A DNA stretch of 64,000 bases, taken from NCBI GenBank assembly GCA_903852495.1, contig CAINRC010000059.1, positions 1 through 64,000 on the forward strand, in the 5' to 3' direction. This document shows, piece by piece, positions 33,052 to 42,018 of this stretch. Numbering within the stretch: the first letter of the stretch is position 1; every line of letters begins with the position of its first letter. Under the pieces are notes generated by a model. It had not been told where the DNA came from, made no database searches, and saw nothing but the letters and a program-made list of their open reading frames with translations. This stretch comes from an uncultured Geobacteraceae bacterium. GTDB taxonomy: Bacteria; Desulfobacterota; Desulfuromonadia; Geobacterales; Pseudopelobacteraceae. Made by a program: the position numbers and the translations under genes.

Positions 33052-35637
33052 CTACTTCATGACATACCAATGCCATTCCGCTGAGCCGAAATCAACCGTG
33101 TATCGTCCGTCGGCATAGTTCACGCTGACCGGTTTTTCAAGATTACCTGTTCTGCCGACTGGATACAGTTTCAAACCGCCCGGTGCGGCGAATGAGACTC
33201 TTCCGGTCACCGGCTCGGACAGAAATACGGTCTTGTTTCCGGGATCGGGCTGCGAGCGGGCCATCAGCGTGATGAAAATAGCGCCGGACTTTTTGATGTC
33301 CCGGTCATCCAGGCTCTGAACAGCCACCACCGCCTTTTTCGTCCTGATGGAGAACGCGGCGTTGTTCAGTCTGATTTTTTCACCGCCGATTGCGCCGGAG
33401 GCAATCTGTGACCTGGATGTATTAATCGTCTGAATGCCCTTTTCCCAATCGCGTTTCAATTCACCGGTGTCAGACTCTACGAAAGATCGCCCGGCCGGTA
33501 TGAAATCCCTGTTCATATCATGGACTACGGACTGTTTACTGGCCGCTGCCGGAGCGCTCTTCAGCCAGGGGAGTTCCGGCGTATCCGGGATTCGAATGCT
33601 GAAGCGGCTTGTTTCAAGCAGGGTACGGATTGCTTTTGCGGTTGACGGTTCCTGACGGGTGAAGAAAAACGTGGCACGGTCCGGGGTCAGTTCATAGCTG
33701 TTTTTCGCCGCAGCCACATGACCCTGCCGGTACAGCAGCGCAGCGGCCGGCATCAGCCCCATGATCGCCGGATCGTTGAATGATGAGTAATTGCTCCCTC
33801 CCACCTTACCGTTCAGCGGCGCCTGGGCGTAGCCGTACAGCATGAGCGCATCCCACCCCTGCAGACTGGCAATACTGGCGGTAAAGAGCGGTGCGGTAAA
33901 GCGATCCGCAGCCGGGAATGGTTCGATGTTCCACTCCGTCACGGAAAGCGGTTTGTTCGAAACCTGTGCCGCGCCGACCCAGGCGAGAAAACCGGTATAG
34001 TAGCGCGGGTTACGCGTCATTTCTTCGGCAGAACCGTAGGCATGGGCATCTAGTATCCCGCCGTCGGTCAGGGAAGGCAGACCGGACAGTCCCATCCCTC
34101 CCCAACTGTTGGTGGTTGCCACCAGTGACTTCGCCCCCAGTTTCTGCAACTGGTCAATCATGCTCCGATTGAAGCGGTGTTCCACATCGTTAAGGTAGAT
34201 TTTGGCTTCCCCCGCTTCCCACGTCCGCATGACTTTGTCATAGTTCATGGTGTGGGCCGCCGAGAACTGTTTCGCATCCGCCACAAGAAGCTTGTTGTGC
34301 AGGGGGACACCCTTGTTGCCCAGCAGGGCATTGCCGAAATGCTGCGACAGATCGTTTTCGTTGGTGAGCAGCAGCGCTATGACCGCCGGGTCGTCCTTAT
34401 AGGCGATGCGGGTAAACTCGTTGACGTGGCTCAGATAGGCAGAGTTGAACGCCTGCATCTGCCGTTGAATACTGGCGTTGAAATAATTGAACCCCCTGAT
34501 TTCGCTGAAATCCTTCCCCTTGGCCAGATCGGAGAAATTGTCGATACGGTCGTTTTTGGTGAACGTCCTGCCGACATGCAGATCCAGCCAGAGATACACA
34601 CCCTGCTCCTTGAGGCATGAGATCCATAGGTCCAGCTTGCGCAAAGAAGCGGGAGACAATTCAGAGGTGTTGTCATCCGGATTTTTGAAGATATTCGGCC
34701 TGACCCATTTTGAATCATGGTGATGGATTCTCACCAGATTGAAGCCGAGTCGCGCAATCCGCGCCGCATGCAGCTTGATATTTTCATCGGTGGTACTAAA
34801 CAGCGTATGCGCCTGCAGATTGGCTCCCCAGAATCTGGCCGGCGTGCCGTCGGCAAAGGCCAGTTCAGCCCCCTTGGCCGAGACAACGCCACGTTTTCCG
34901 GCAGGTCTGTCACGTTTGTTGAGAAACGACAGATCCAGCGGGGAAGTTTCCCCCGGCAGTACATCCGCGTGCCATCTGGTGAGGTCGATATCGTCATAAT
35001 CAAGGCTGGCCGGACCGGACAGTTTCACCGCATCATCAACGGTGACGGTCATCACCGTTTGCTGTCTGCCCTGTTCAAGAGCGGCAAAAAAGAAGGCGCG
35101 AATGGTCTCTTTCTGCTGTTTTTCAAAATAGATCTGGGCAAGGGGGGGGGTGAACTGCACCGTCATTTTTCGTCCGTCGGGCGTCCGCCAGCGCCAGCCA
35201 CTGTTGCCGGACAGCAATTCAGGGGGTTCCGGAGCGGTGGCAAAGGTGGGTGAGTTCAACAACAGCTTGAATTCGATACCGAATCCGGTGGCGTCGGGAA
35301 TATTCTTCTGCTTGTCCCACTGGTAGGTCCAGGTGAAGCGCTGCGGCTGAGTGCCCACGTTCACCGTTCCGGAAAAGTCAATCCCCAGGCCGGGGACACG
35401 GCCGGTAAACCTGGAACGCGGATTTTCCCGCTGATACAGGGGTTGAACCTGGGAATCGGTCCATTTCCAGTTTTTGTTCCAGCCGATATAGGAGGAGGTA
35501 ACCACCGGGAGCGTCTTGTCGAGCGCGGAAAACAGGGAGTTTTTTTCATCAAGCCGTATGCCGTCCAGCGCGTAACAGTCCGGGCTGAGGCAGAGAAGCA
35601 GTATGAGGATGAATGTACAACGAATGGCCATAATCAA
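33052..35637 (-). CDS. Large secreted glycoside hydrolase (clan GH-A type)
   Basis: An 861-residue protein with a signal peptide (residues 4-23). The TIM-barrel catalytic domain spans about residues 255-620: FWGANLQAHTLFSTTDENIKLHAARIARLGFNLVRIHHHDS, the acid/base pair Asn426-Glu427 in LLTNENDLS, and the probable nucleophile Glu568 in SVTEWNIEP. This is the layout of GH5-like cellulases and mannanases. N-terminal 50-230 and C-terminal 650-861 are beta-rich. It would cut an extracellular or periplasmic polysaccharide and so trim or release the glycan made nearby. It is expressed alone, convergent with the acyltransferase. Confidence 0.8.
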   Translation of the reverse strand: MIMAIRCTFILILLLCLSPDCYALDGIRLDEKNSLFSALDKTLPVVTSSYIGWNKNWKWTDSQVQPLYQRENPRSRFTGRVPGLGIDFSGTVNVGTQPQRFTWTYQWDKQKNIPDATGFGIEFKLLLNSPTFATAPEPPELLSGNSGWRWRTPDGRKMTVQFTPPLAQIYFEKQQKETIRAFFFAALEQGRQQTVMTVTVDDAVKLSGPASLDYDDIDLTRWHADVLPGETSPLDLSFLNKRDRPAGKRGVVSAKGAELAFADGTPARFWGANLQAHTLFSTTDENIKLHAARIARLGFNLVRIHHHDSKWVRPNIFKNPDDNTSELSPASLRKLDLWISCLKEQGVYLWLDLHVGRTFTKNDRIDNFSDLAKGKDFSEIRGFNYFNASIQRQMQAFNSAYLSHVNEFTRIAYKDDPAVIALLLTNENDLSQHFGNALLGNKGVPLHNKLLVADAKQFSAAHTMNYDKVMRTWEAGEAKIYLNDVEHRFNRSMIDQLQKLGAKSLVATTNSWGGMGLSGLPSLTDGGILDAHAYGSAEEMTRNPRYYTGFLAWVGAAQVSNKPLSVTEWNIEPFPAADRFTAPLFTASIASLQGWDALMLYGYAQAPLNGKVGGSNYSSFNDPAIMGLMPAAALLYRQGHVAAAKNSYELTPDRATFFFTRQEPSTAKAIRTLLETSRFSIRIPDTPELPWLKSAPAAASKQSVVHDMNRDFIPAGRSFVESDTGELKRDWEKGIQTINTSRSQIASGAIGGEKIRLNNAAFSIRTKKAVVAVQSLDDRDIKKSGAIFITLMARSQPDPGNKTVFLSEPVTGRVSFAAPGGLKLYPVGRTGNLEKPVSVNYADGRYTVDFGSAEWHWYVMK

Positions 35638-35852
35638 ACCTAGTAAAAGCTGTTCAATACGGAGACACAGTTCCCCGCCTTGCTTTGAAATCTCCCCTTA
35701 GATAAGGGGAGATTTAGAGGGGTTACACACGAAAGTGTAAGTGCCAGAGTACCAGTGCCTTGGAATATTAAATCTAACCCCCCTCAATCCCCCCTTACCT
35801 AAGGGGGGAAGCTTTGAAATCCAAAATTTAGAGGAGTTTGGTGCAAAAGGGA
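35638..35852. repeat. Intergenic palindromic repeats
   Basis: Two hairpin repeats: 35691-35719 (TCTCCCCTTAGATAAGGGGAGA type) and 35779-35816 (ACCCCCCTCAATCCCCCCTTACCTAAGGGGGGAAGCT type). Nothing coding is seen here; the region lies just upstream of the glycoside hydrolase and may include its promoter. Confidence 0.55.
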
Positions 35853-36038
35853 CTAGCCAATCGGCATCGGTTGACAGACGCTGGTGCTCTCTGCTACGCG
35901 TGCTGCGCAGAAAAGACAGTAAAAACGGGGGTTTTCTGTGGCAGCGGTGATCTTCTCCTGCTCTCCCCTCTTTTTGAGTGAGCAGATGTGGTTGGCATGA
36001 TTTTCCGGGTTGGTGCAGATGTGATTGTGGCTGGTCAT
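35853..36038 (-). CDS. Small cysteine-rich protein, possible zinc ribbon
   Basis: A 61-residue protein with two metal-binding type clusters: HNHICTNPENHANHIC near the start and FYCLFCAARVAESTSVCQ near the end (CxxC followed by a third Cys). The pattern of a Zn-ribbon, with the run ARVAES and a Cys-Gln-Pro ending, recalls small proteins seen in Geobacter-type genomes. It follows the rmlA gene by 41 bp on the same strand and GAGAG lies upstream of its ATG. A shadow reading cannot be fully excluded, but the cysteine spacing speaks for a real gene. Function unknown. Confidence 0.5.
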   Translation of the reverse strand: MTSHNHICTNPENHANHICSLKKRGEQEKITAATENPRFYCLFCAARVAESTSVCQPMPIG

Positions 36039-36079
36039 GTACGTCTCTCTTTTATGGTTGGATGGTATGGGTAATTCAA

Positions 36080-36958
36080 TCAGAATTTTTCCAGCAGATT
36101 CTTCAGATAAAGGCCGTAGCCATTCTTCATCAGGGGCTGGGCAAGTTCGGACAGCCGGGCATCGTCAATCCAGCCGTGGCGCCAGGCGATCTCCTCGGGG
36201 CACGCAACTTTCAGCCCCTGCCGTTTTTCCAGGGTAGCGATAAACTGACCCGCCTCCAGCAGACTTTCATGGGTACCGGTGTCCAGCCACGCATAGCCAC
36301 GCCCCATGATCTCAACCGACAGCTTCCCCTCATCCAGATACAGACGATTAAGGTCGGTGATTTCCAGCTCGCCGCGAGGCGACGGCTTCAGCGACTTTGC
36401 CCGGTCAACAACGGTGTCGTCGTAAAAATACAGGCCTGTTACGGCAAAATTGGATTTAGCTTTTGCCGGTTTTTCCTCCAGGCTGATCGCCATGCCGGCG
36501 GCATCGAATTCAACCACTCCATAACGTTCAGGATCCTGCACATGATAGGCAAATACGGTGGATCCATCCGTTTTCTTCAACGCACTGGCAAGCAAGGCAG
36601 GAAAGTCATGGCCGTAAAAAATATTGTCCCCAAGTACCAGGGCGGATGGTGCCCCATTCAGAAATGATTCGCCAATTAAAAAGGCCTGGGCAAGGCCGTC
36701 AGGGGAGGGCTGCACCGCATACTGCAGGTTCAGTCCCCATCTGCTGCCGTCACCAAACAGCTGTTCAAAGCGGGGTGTATCCTGCGGAGTGGAAATAATC
36801 AGAACATCCCGTATCCCTGCCAGCATCAGCGTGGAAAGAGGGTAATAAATCATCGGCTTGTCAAAGACCGGCAGCAGCTGTTTTGAAACAGCCAGTGTTG
36901 CCGGGTGCAGCCTGGTGCCGGACCCGCCCGCAAGAATAATTCCTTTTCTGTTGTTCAT
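36080..36958 (-). CDS. rmlA: Glucose-1-phosphate thymidylyltransferase
   Basis: A 292-residue RmlA with the signature [53 protein letters not shown] for the metal site, and [22 protein letters not shown] for sugar binding. It makes dTDP-glucose, precursor of dTDP-rhamnose. The remaining rhamnose genes (rmlB, rmlC, rmlD) are not in the window. The length is standard for the family. It overlaps the upstream metallophosphoesterase gene by four bases and is near the end of the minus-strand glycan operon. Confidence 0.95.
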   Translation of the reverse strand: MNNRKGIILAGGSGTRLHPATLAVSKQLLPVFDKPMIYYPLSTLMLAGIRDVLIISTPQDTPRFEQLFGDGSRWGLNLQYAVQPSPDGLAQAFLIGESFLNGAPSALVLGDNIFYGHDFPALLASALKKTDGSTVFAYHVQDPERYGVVEFDAAGMAISLEEKPAKAKSNFAVTGLYFYDDTVVDRAKSLKPSPRGELEITDLNRLYLDEGKLSVEIMGRGYAWLDTGTHESLLEAGQFIATLEKRQGLKVACPEEIAWRHGWIDDARLSELAQPLMKNGYGLYLKNLLEKF

Positions 36959-37926
36959 ATCACTCTCCTTTTCAATGTATGCAGTGTAATTTCCGGCGGG
37001 CAGAAAAAACGTGCCGCAAGTGTGGAAAAACCGGTGCCCCTGCTGGTGTAGCCGCGCATATTTTTATACTGCCACGTTCCTGACAGATAGCGGTAATCAC
37101 AGCTGGCATTGGCAATAATCGGGAAGCCCCCCGGCAGGCAGATCTGGCCGCCGTGGGTGTGTCCGCACAGGTAAAGGTCAACGCCGGACTGTTCCGCTTC
37201 GCACACAATCTCCGGCGAATGAGCCAGTAAAATGGAGCAGGTGTGAGCAGATCCCGTTCCCAGTGCACTGATAAGATTATGAGCGCCGTAAAAATGGGGA
37301 TCATCAACGCCGGCAAGAGTCAAGGTGTCATCGCCTCGCGTAATGGAAACCCGCTCATTCAGCAGCATCCGCAGCCCCATGCGTTCCAGAGCCGGCACTG
37401 ACTCCAGAAAATCGTGATTACCCAGAATGCCGAGACAACCGTCTCGGGCAGCGGAAAGCTGCGCCACAATCGGTTTCATTACGGAGAGGCAGGGGAGATA
37501 ATCGTCATTGGTTTCAAAACGATAGTCTCCCGTAATCACCGCCAGATCATACTCCAGCTCTTTCAGGGCAGACAGTATGCCGGCTCCGCCGTCAAGCAGG
37601 GCATCGGCATGGAGATCAGAGAGCTGGACGATCCGGTAGCCATGGAAAGCCTGCGGCAGGGTTGTCAGCGCGGTTTCCACCCGTTCCACCCGATAGTCGG
37701 CGCAGTTTCTTCTGGCGCGCCCGGTCAGGCCGCTCGCCTTTAGTAGCAGATTCAGGGCGATCCGGATAGAGTGAATATTTTCAAAGTGCAGATGGCCGCG
37801 ACCGGCACCGAACAGGGTGGCTGAATGTTCCACCTGCAGCCTCATACGGCGCTCGGCAGACTCGCGCCCCATGCGCTCGAAAAGCGGCAGCAGGTCGCCG
37901 GCGGTTGTGTCCGGTATCGTGTGCAT
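36955..37926 (-). CDS. Metallophosphoesterase
   Basis: A 323-residue calcineurin-like phosphoesterase of the YkuE/UDP-diacylglucosamine pyrophosphatase-like type. All metal-binding motifs are present in order: QLSDLHADA (about 98-106), [16 protein letters not shown], and the terminal [13 protein letters not shown]. Residues 1-90 form an N-terminal extension with an amphipathic helix ([17 protein letters not shown]). It could cleave a nucleotide-sugar or a lipid-linked pyrophosphate. It overlaps rmlA by four bases, and the degenerate fusion gene ends only 5 bp upstream, so the three are one transcript. Confidence 0.82.
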   Translation of the reverse strand: MHTIPDTTAGDLLPLFERMGRESAERRMRLQVEHSATLFGAGRGHLHFENIHSIRIALNLLLKASGLTGRARRNCADYRVERVETALTTLPQAFHGYRIVQLSDLHADALLDGGAGILSALKELEYDLAVITGDYRFETNDDYLPCLSVMKPIVAQLSAARDGCLGILGNHDFLESVPALERMGLRMLLNERVSITRGDDTLTLAGVDDPHFYGAHNLISALGTGSAHTCSILLAHSPEIVCEAEQSGVDLYLCGHTHGGQICLPGGFPIIANASCDYRYLSGTWQYKNMRGYTSRGTGFSTLAARFFCPPEITLHTLKRRVI

Positions 37927-37931
37927 GGGAA

Positions 37932-39377
37932 CTATCCGGTACGGGGGAATGTTGCGGCGGCCTTCAGCAGTACGGACAGATCTGCGCCGAAGGTTCTGGT
38001 TACCTGGTGGAAGTTTTCTCTGGCAAGCCGCTCTTCGTTACTTTCCGGCAGATCTCCTTCGACCTCCCAGATATGAAACAGGCCGCGCGCCGTATCCAGG
38101 CCAAACAGCGACTCACCGTCACTTGAATCATCCTCATCCGCTCGGTTGGCCCGGGCGCCAACCAGCGCCAGATCTCCGGCCAAAACCGCAAAAAGCCCCG
38201 GCCAGCGGCGCAGGAGCAACGGGCCGAAACTGAATTGCCGCAGCGTGAACGGCAGGCGCGGTTCTTCACCGGTGAGATTTTTCATGCGCCTGTTGCCCAG
38301 ACAACGCTCTGCCCGAATCATCCCCGGAACCACCATGGAGAGCGCCAGCAGCGGCAAGCCCAGCGGCAGCAGCACCAGCAGCAGAACGGCAGCCGGCAGC
38401 AGACCGATCGTACCGCCGGTCGTTTCTGCTGTTGCGGCGGCCATATCCCCCAGAATAAAGGCATCCGGCGCGGTGACGGCAGCACCGCTGCGCAGGTTGA
38501 CCAGGAATTTTCCCCGCGCCGCCATGCCGTTCAATTCGGTGTGCGGGCCGGTGACCGTACCGGACATGACCAGACTGTCGCAGATCAGATCCGAATTGTT
38601 TACCAGGCAGAAGCTGGAAATGACGGCATTGGGACCGATCTGCCCGGAGCCGGTTATCCGGCAGTGACTGCCGATCAGAACCGGCGCAACCAGGTTGACG
38701 TGGGGATCAATTTCCGTGTGGTCGCCAATCCAGAGCCCGGCGCCGGCCGGAGCGGCAGAGATCCGGTACTCTGGAAAGCGGCCTTCGAGAATGTCCCGTT
38801 GAGCCTGAAGAAACCCGTTCAAGTCGGTAATCAGACCCGCCTCGGGTGGTGGCACCGCAGCGGCAGAGAACAGCCCCTTCAGGCGGGCCGCCGTCAGCAA
38901 TTCTTCAACCGTTTCAAAATTGTTATCCTGCGCTACCTCTCGCAACGTCGCGGCAGCGATGGCAAAAAGGGCACCGCCCGGACCGCCGCACAGTGCCGCA
39001 CCATCTCCCGCAGCAACCGTTTCGGCCAGAAAGCCGGAAACCTCAGCCGAAACCGCCAGGTTAGCGGGGAGGCAGACCACCCCTCCCTGGATGCCGTGCA
39101 GAGCCGCCCGCACCATGCGCTGAAGGCCGCCCTGATCCCGTACAGCGGAAATTGCCAACTGACTCCCCCAGCGCTCGCCGTTGCCAAAATGATGCACAAC
39201 CTCTTCAGAGCGGTCATCACACAGCAGCGTCACGTCGCGGATACCGGCGGTGACAAGCTGTTCCAGAAGATGTTCAACAATCGGTTTTCCGGCCAGAGGG
39301 AACAGAAAATCGGGGCAGAGCGAACGGAGCGGAGCGAGGGATTCACCCCGCTGGAACGGAAAGATCAGCGCTTTCAT
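37932..39377 (-). CDS. Degenerate nucleotidyltransferase / sugar-transferase fusion
   Basis: A 481-residue protein built from three parts. Residues 1-195 resemble a sugar-phosphate nucleotidyltransferase (KALIFPFQRGESLAPLRSLCPDFLFPLAGKPIVEHLLEQLV) but lack the GxGTR loop; it reads PFQRGESLAPL. Residues 210-315 are hexapeptide beta-helix. One membrane segment (325-350) leads to a C-terminal part (355-478) that aligns by eye with the end of bacterial sugar transferases such as the one at 40921: GDLALVGARANR for GDMSLVGPRP, GLFHIWEVEG for GITCIWQVSG. Key residues of both enzymes are missing, so it may be a regulatory or scaffold protein. It overlaps the WecG-STAS gene by four bases. Confidence 0.65.
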   Translation of the reverse strand: MKALIFPFQRGESLAPLRSLCPDFLFPLAGKPIVEHLLEQLVTAGIRDVTLLCDDRSEEVVHHFGNGERWGSQLAISAVRDQGGLQRMVRAALHGIQGGVVCLPANLAVSAEVSGFLAETVAAGDGAALCGGPGGALFAIAAATLREVAQDNNFETVEELLTAARLKGLFSAAAVPPPEAGLITDLNGFLQAQRDILEGRFPEYRISAAPAGAGLWIGDHTEIDPHVNLVAPVLIGSHCRITGSGQIGPNAVISSFCLVNNSDLICDSLVMSGTVTGPHTELNGMAARGKFLVNLRSGAAVTAPDAFILGDMAAATAETTGGTIGLLPAAVLLLVLLPLGLPLLALSMVVPGMIRAERCLGNRRMKNLTGEEPRLPFTLRQFSFGPLLLRRWPGLFAVLAGDLALVGARANRADEDDSSDGESLFGLDTARGLFHIWEVEGDLPESNEERLARENFHQVTRTFGADLSVLLKAAATFPRTG

Positions 39378-40921
39378 GGTTCGTTCCGGTCGGCAAGAAT
39401 CGATTGGTCGTCCGTAATGGTGAACAGGCTATCAAGGCGGGTCAAACGGAGGAGTTGCCGTACCGCCGCAGTCGGTGCGCAGAGCGTGCTCGTACGGCCC
39501 TGCTTATGGACATGGCGCTGGATGCGGTGAAAGGCCACCAGACCGCTGCTGTCGGCAAATTCCAGAGCGGTCAGGTTCATGATGCAGTTCCTGCCGTCAA
39601 GAGCCGGCAGCAGTACGTCAAAGGGAAAGTTTTTCATGGCCAGGGCATCCAGCCTCCCCCGCAGTGTAACAACTGCGGTGCCGTCCCGCAGAAAGGAAAT
39701 CTGGTAGGGTGCTCCATCAGTGCTGCGGTCCTGGCGGATGCGGCTGACGGCCTGATCTCTGTCGGCAAACGTGCGTTCCTGAAACATATCGGCAATGCGG
39801 TTGAAACGGAAGAAATCCTGGACATGGGCATTCAGTGACACCAGTTTGAGTTTGCAGCCGTCCGATTCCTGCTCCTGCCGCCACAGACGCACCAGAAGGC
39901 CAAGGCCGGAGGAGTCGACCATGCCAACCTTTTTAAAATCCAGAATCAGGTGACTACTGTATTTATACGCACTGGCCACGGCAGGGGCCAACTCCTTCAC
40001 CGCCAGGGCATCCAATCTGGCCGGCAGCTTGATGGTGTAGATATCCTCCTCGGTATGCAAAACCACCAAGCCGCCAACCGGGGCAACCAGAAGCTCCGAA
40101 GTGTAGCGTTGCCGGGCGGCGCGGTAGATCCGGATAGCGGGCCAGGCGTGGAGGGCGAACTTGACCATGCCGACCGCATAGCGTTTCCAGAGCCGGCGCG
40201 GCTCCATCAAAATCCGGTAGATCCATTCCAGACCGGCTTTCTGGACCCAGAGCGGTGCGCGCGACACCGTGCCGATGATAAACTCGAAGGTGCCGCCGAT
40301 ACCGATGGAAACCGGCACCTTCAGGCGCGGCGCGTTGCGGGCAAACCAGAGTTCCTGCTTGGGATTGCCGAAGGCGATCAGCAGGACGTCCGGCCGGGCG
40401 GCGTTGATTTCATCCACAATGGCTTTATCCTCCGCCTCGAAATCCACGAGGTGCTCCCCCTCGGTGTACACGAACGGCGAACTGACACCGGCAACCTTCA
40501 GACCCGGATTACGCTGGACAAGGAGGTCGGCGGCACGCTGCCCCACATCGCCGCGCCCCCCCAGAAAAAACAGGGAAATGCCGCGCCGGGCGGCCTCGGC
40601 GGCCAGGGCCGGCACCATATCGGCGCCCGTAACCCGCTCCTTGAGCGGGGCGCCAAGCAGGCGGGACATCCAGACCACCGGCATACCGTCGGCGGTCACC
40701 ATGTCGGCCCGGCGCAGGATATCCAGCAGTTCCGGGTGGTTAATCCCCCCCTGTTCCCAGGAAAGGGTGTTGACGATAAAATCCACATTGACCGTTGCCA
40801 CCTGACGCGGCACCCCGTCCTTTTTGTACTCCCCGACCAGCGCACATATTCCCTCGACCGCCTCGGTAAGGGTCAGGTTGTCAACGGGGATGCCGAGAAT
40901 GATAACGGTGTCGCGCGGCAT
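39374..40921 (-). CDS. WecG/TagA-family glycosyltransferase fused to two STAS domains
   Basis: A 515-residue protein. Residues 1-250 are a GT26 (WecG/TagA/CpsF) glycosyltransferase: VNVDFIVNTL, ADGMPVVWMSRLLGAPLKERVTGAD, FFLGGRGDVG, AFGNPKQELWFARN and IGIGGTFEFIIGTVSRAPLWVQKAGLEWIYRIL. It transfers an N-acetyl-mannosaminuronic-acid-like or mannosaminyl sugar to a lipid-linked GlcNAc type acceptor. After a 35-residue basic linker follow two STAS domains, residues 285-395 (phosphorylation Ser in MVDSSGLGLLV, 335-345) and 405-510 (FADSSGLVAF, 456-465). Both keep the DSSG motif, so both could be substrates of an RsbW-like kinase. Fusion of this enzyme to STAS domains is very unusual. It is cotranscribed with the initiating sugar transferase. 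Confidence 0.9.
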   Translation of the reverse strand: MPRDTVIILGIPVDNLTLTEAVEGICALVGEYKKDGVPRQVATVNVDFIVNTLSWEQGGINHPELLDILRRADMVTADGMPVVWMSRLLGAPLKERVTGADMVPALAAEAARRGISLFFLGGRGDVGQRAADLLVQRNPGLKVAGVSSPFVYTEGEHLVDFEAEDKAIVDEINAARPDVLLIAFGNPKQELWFARNAPRLKVPVSIGIGGTFEFIIGTVSRAPLWVQKAGLEWIYRILMEPRRLWKRYAVGMVKFALHAWPAIRIYRAARQRYTSELLVAPVGGLVVLHTEEDIYTIKLPARLDALAVKELAPAVASAYKYSSHLILDFKKVGMVDSSGLGLLVRLWRQEQESDGCKLKLVSLNAHVQDFFRFNRIADMFQERTFADRDQAVSRIRQDRSTDGAPYQISFLRDGTAVVTLRGRLDALAMKNFPFDVLLPALDGRNCIMNLTALEFADSSGLVAFHRIQRHVHKQGRTSTLCAPTAAVRQLLRLTRLDSLFTITDDQSILADRNEP

Positions 40922-41634
40922 CAGTAGGCCCCTTTTCCGAACAGGACCGCCGGAATGGTTTTAAATAGCAGAACAATGTCGAACCAGAACGAGCGGCTTT
41001 CGATGTAACGGGTGTCCAGCCGGACCTGCCCTTTGAAATCGATGTTGCTTCTGCCGCTGACCTGCCAGATGCAGGTGATGCCCGGCAGGGCGTCCAGGCG
41101 GCGACGATCGTCCAGAGTATACTCGGCCACCTCTCCGGGGATGGCCGGACGCGGCCCCACCAGCGACATATCCCCTTTGAACACGTTCCAGAACTGGGGC
41201 AGTTCATCCAGGGAGGTTCTGCGCATAACGGCGCCTACTCGGGTGATGCGGGGGTCTTTTTTCATCTTGAAGATCACCCCGGCAGCCGATTCGTTTTGTT
41301 CCTTCAGTTTTTCCAGCAGTTTTTCGGCGTTGATCACCATGGAGCGGAACTTGTACATCCTGAACAGCTTGCCCCAGCGGCCGACCCGGTTCTGGGCAAA
41401 AAACACCGGACCGGGTGATTCCAGATAAATGAGCAGCGCAAGGGCGGCAAAGAGAGGCGCCAGCATGATCAGCAGCAGGCCGGACAGGAGAATGTCCATG
41501 CCGCGCTTGGTCAACTCCGCCATCCCGACCACCGTTCGCCAGGCGAGACGCTTGTGCAGGAAGTAGAGGCGCGAGCGCAATCCGCCGTCGGCATAGGTAT
41601 TGTAAAGGTTGTCAAGCAGCTGCTGGTCTTTCAT
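40921..41634 (-). CDS. Initiating undecaprenyl-phosphate sugar transferase
   Basis: A 237-residue member of the bacterial sugar transferase (WbaP/PglC) superfamily. The membrane-inserted helix is about residues 45-68; the catalytic core has FRMYKFRSMV (91-100), KDPRITRVGAVMRRTSLDELPQFWNVFKGDMSLVGPRPAIP (the Asp-Glu catalytic dyad in RTSLDELPQ) and PGITCIWQVSGRSNIDF. It transfers a sugar phosphate to undecaprenyl phosphate, the first step of a lipid-linked glycan. It is the short PglC-type form, without N-terminal membrane domain. The stop and the WecG-STAS start share one base, so these two enzymes act in sequence. Confidence 0.93.
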   Translation of the reverse strand: MKDQQLLDNLYNTYADGGLRSRLYFLHKRLAWRTVVGMAELTKRGMDILLSGLLLIMLAPLFAALALLIYLESPGPVFFAQNRVGRWGKLFRMYKFRSMVINAEKLLEKLKEQNESAAGVIFKMKKDPRITRVGAVMRRTSLDELPQFWNVFKGDMSLVGPRPAIPGEVAEYTLDDRRRLDALPGITCIWQVSGRSNIDFKGQVRLDTRYIESRSFWFDIVLLFKTIPAVLFGKGAY

Positions 41635-41658
41635 GGCAGGCGTTCCGTTCTACTGCTG

Positions 41659-42018
41659 TTACTCATAACACACATCTAAACAGTCAAGATACGCTTCCAG
41701 CATAACCACCTGGGCAAGTACACCGTGCAGGTCTGCGGCTTTCGCCGCGCTCTCCATGGATGCTCCGATCTCGGAAATCCCCTGGAAACCATAGCAGCCG
41801 CCGGAACCCCTCATGCCGTGTGCAATGCCGCAGATCTCTTCGCACGCTGCCACGTTCACCAACTCCCGGAGCTGCAGGCACTCCACCCGTTTTTTCTCAA
41901 GATATTCCGGAATGATATCATCCAGATCAACATCGCAGACGACCAGATTGCGAGCGCTGTTGCCGACTGTTATCTGTTCAAATGTGGTGAAGCTATCCAT
42001 AATGGCTCCCTGGTTCAT
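41659..42018 (-). CDS. Hpt phosphotransfer domain protein
   Basis: A 119-residue protein whose C-terminal 80 residues form a four-helix Hpt domain; the phosphorylatable His is in EEICGIAHGMRGSGGCYGF near residue 68. It lacks other domains, so it passes phosphate from the hybrid kinase upstream to a response regulator. ATG 42018 overlaps the kinase stop (ATGA); a second start at 42000, preceded by GGGAG, is equally possible. The gene is 24 bp upstream of the sugar transferase, which ties glycan synthesis to this phosphorelay. Confidence 0.8.
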   Translation of the reverse strand: MNQGAIMDSFTTFEQITVGNSARNLVVCDVDLDDIIPEYLEKKRVECLQLRELVNVAACEEICGIAHGMRGSGGCYGFQGISEIGASMESAAKAADLHGVLAQVVMLEAYLDCLDVCYE

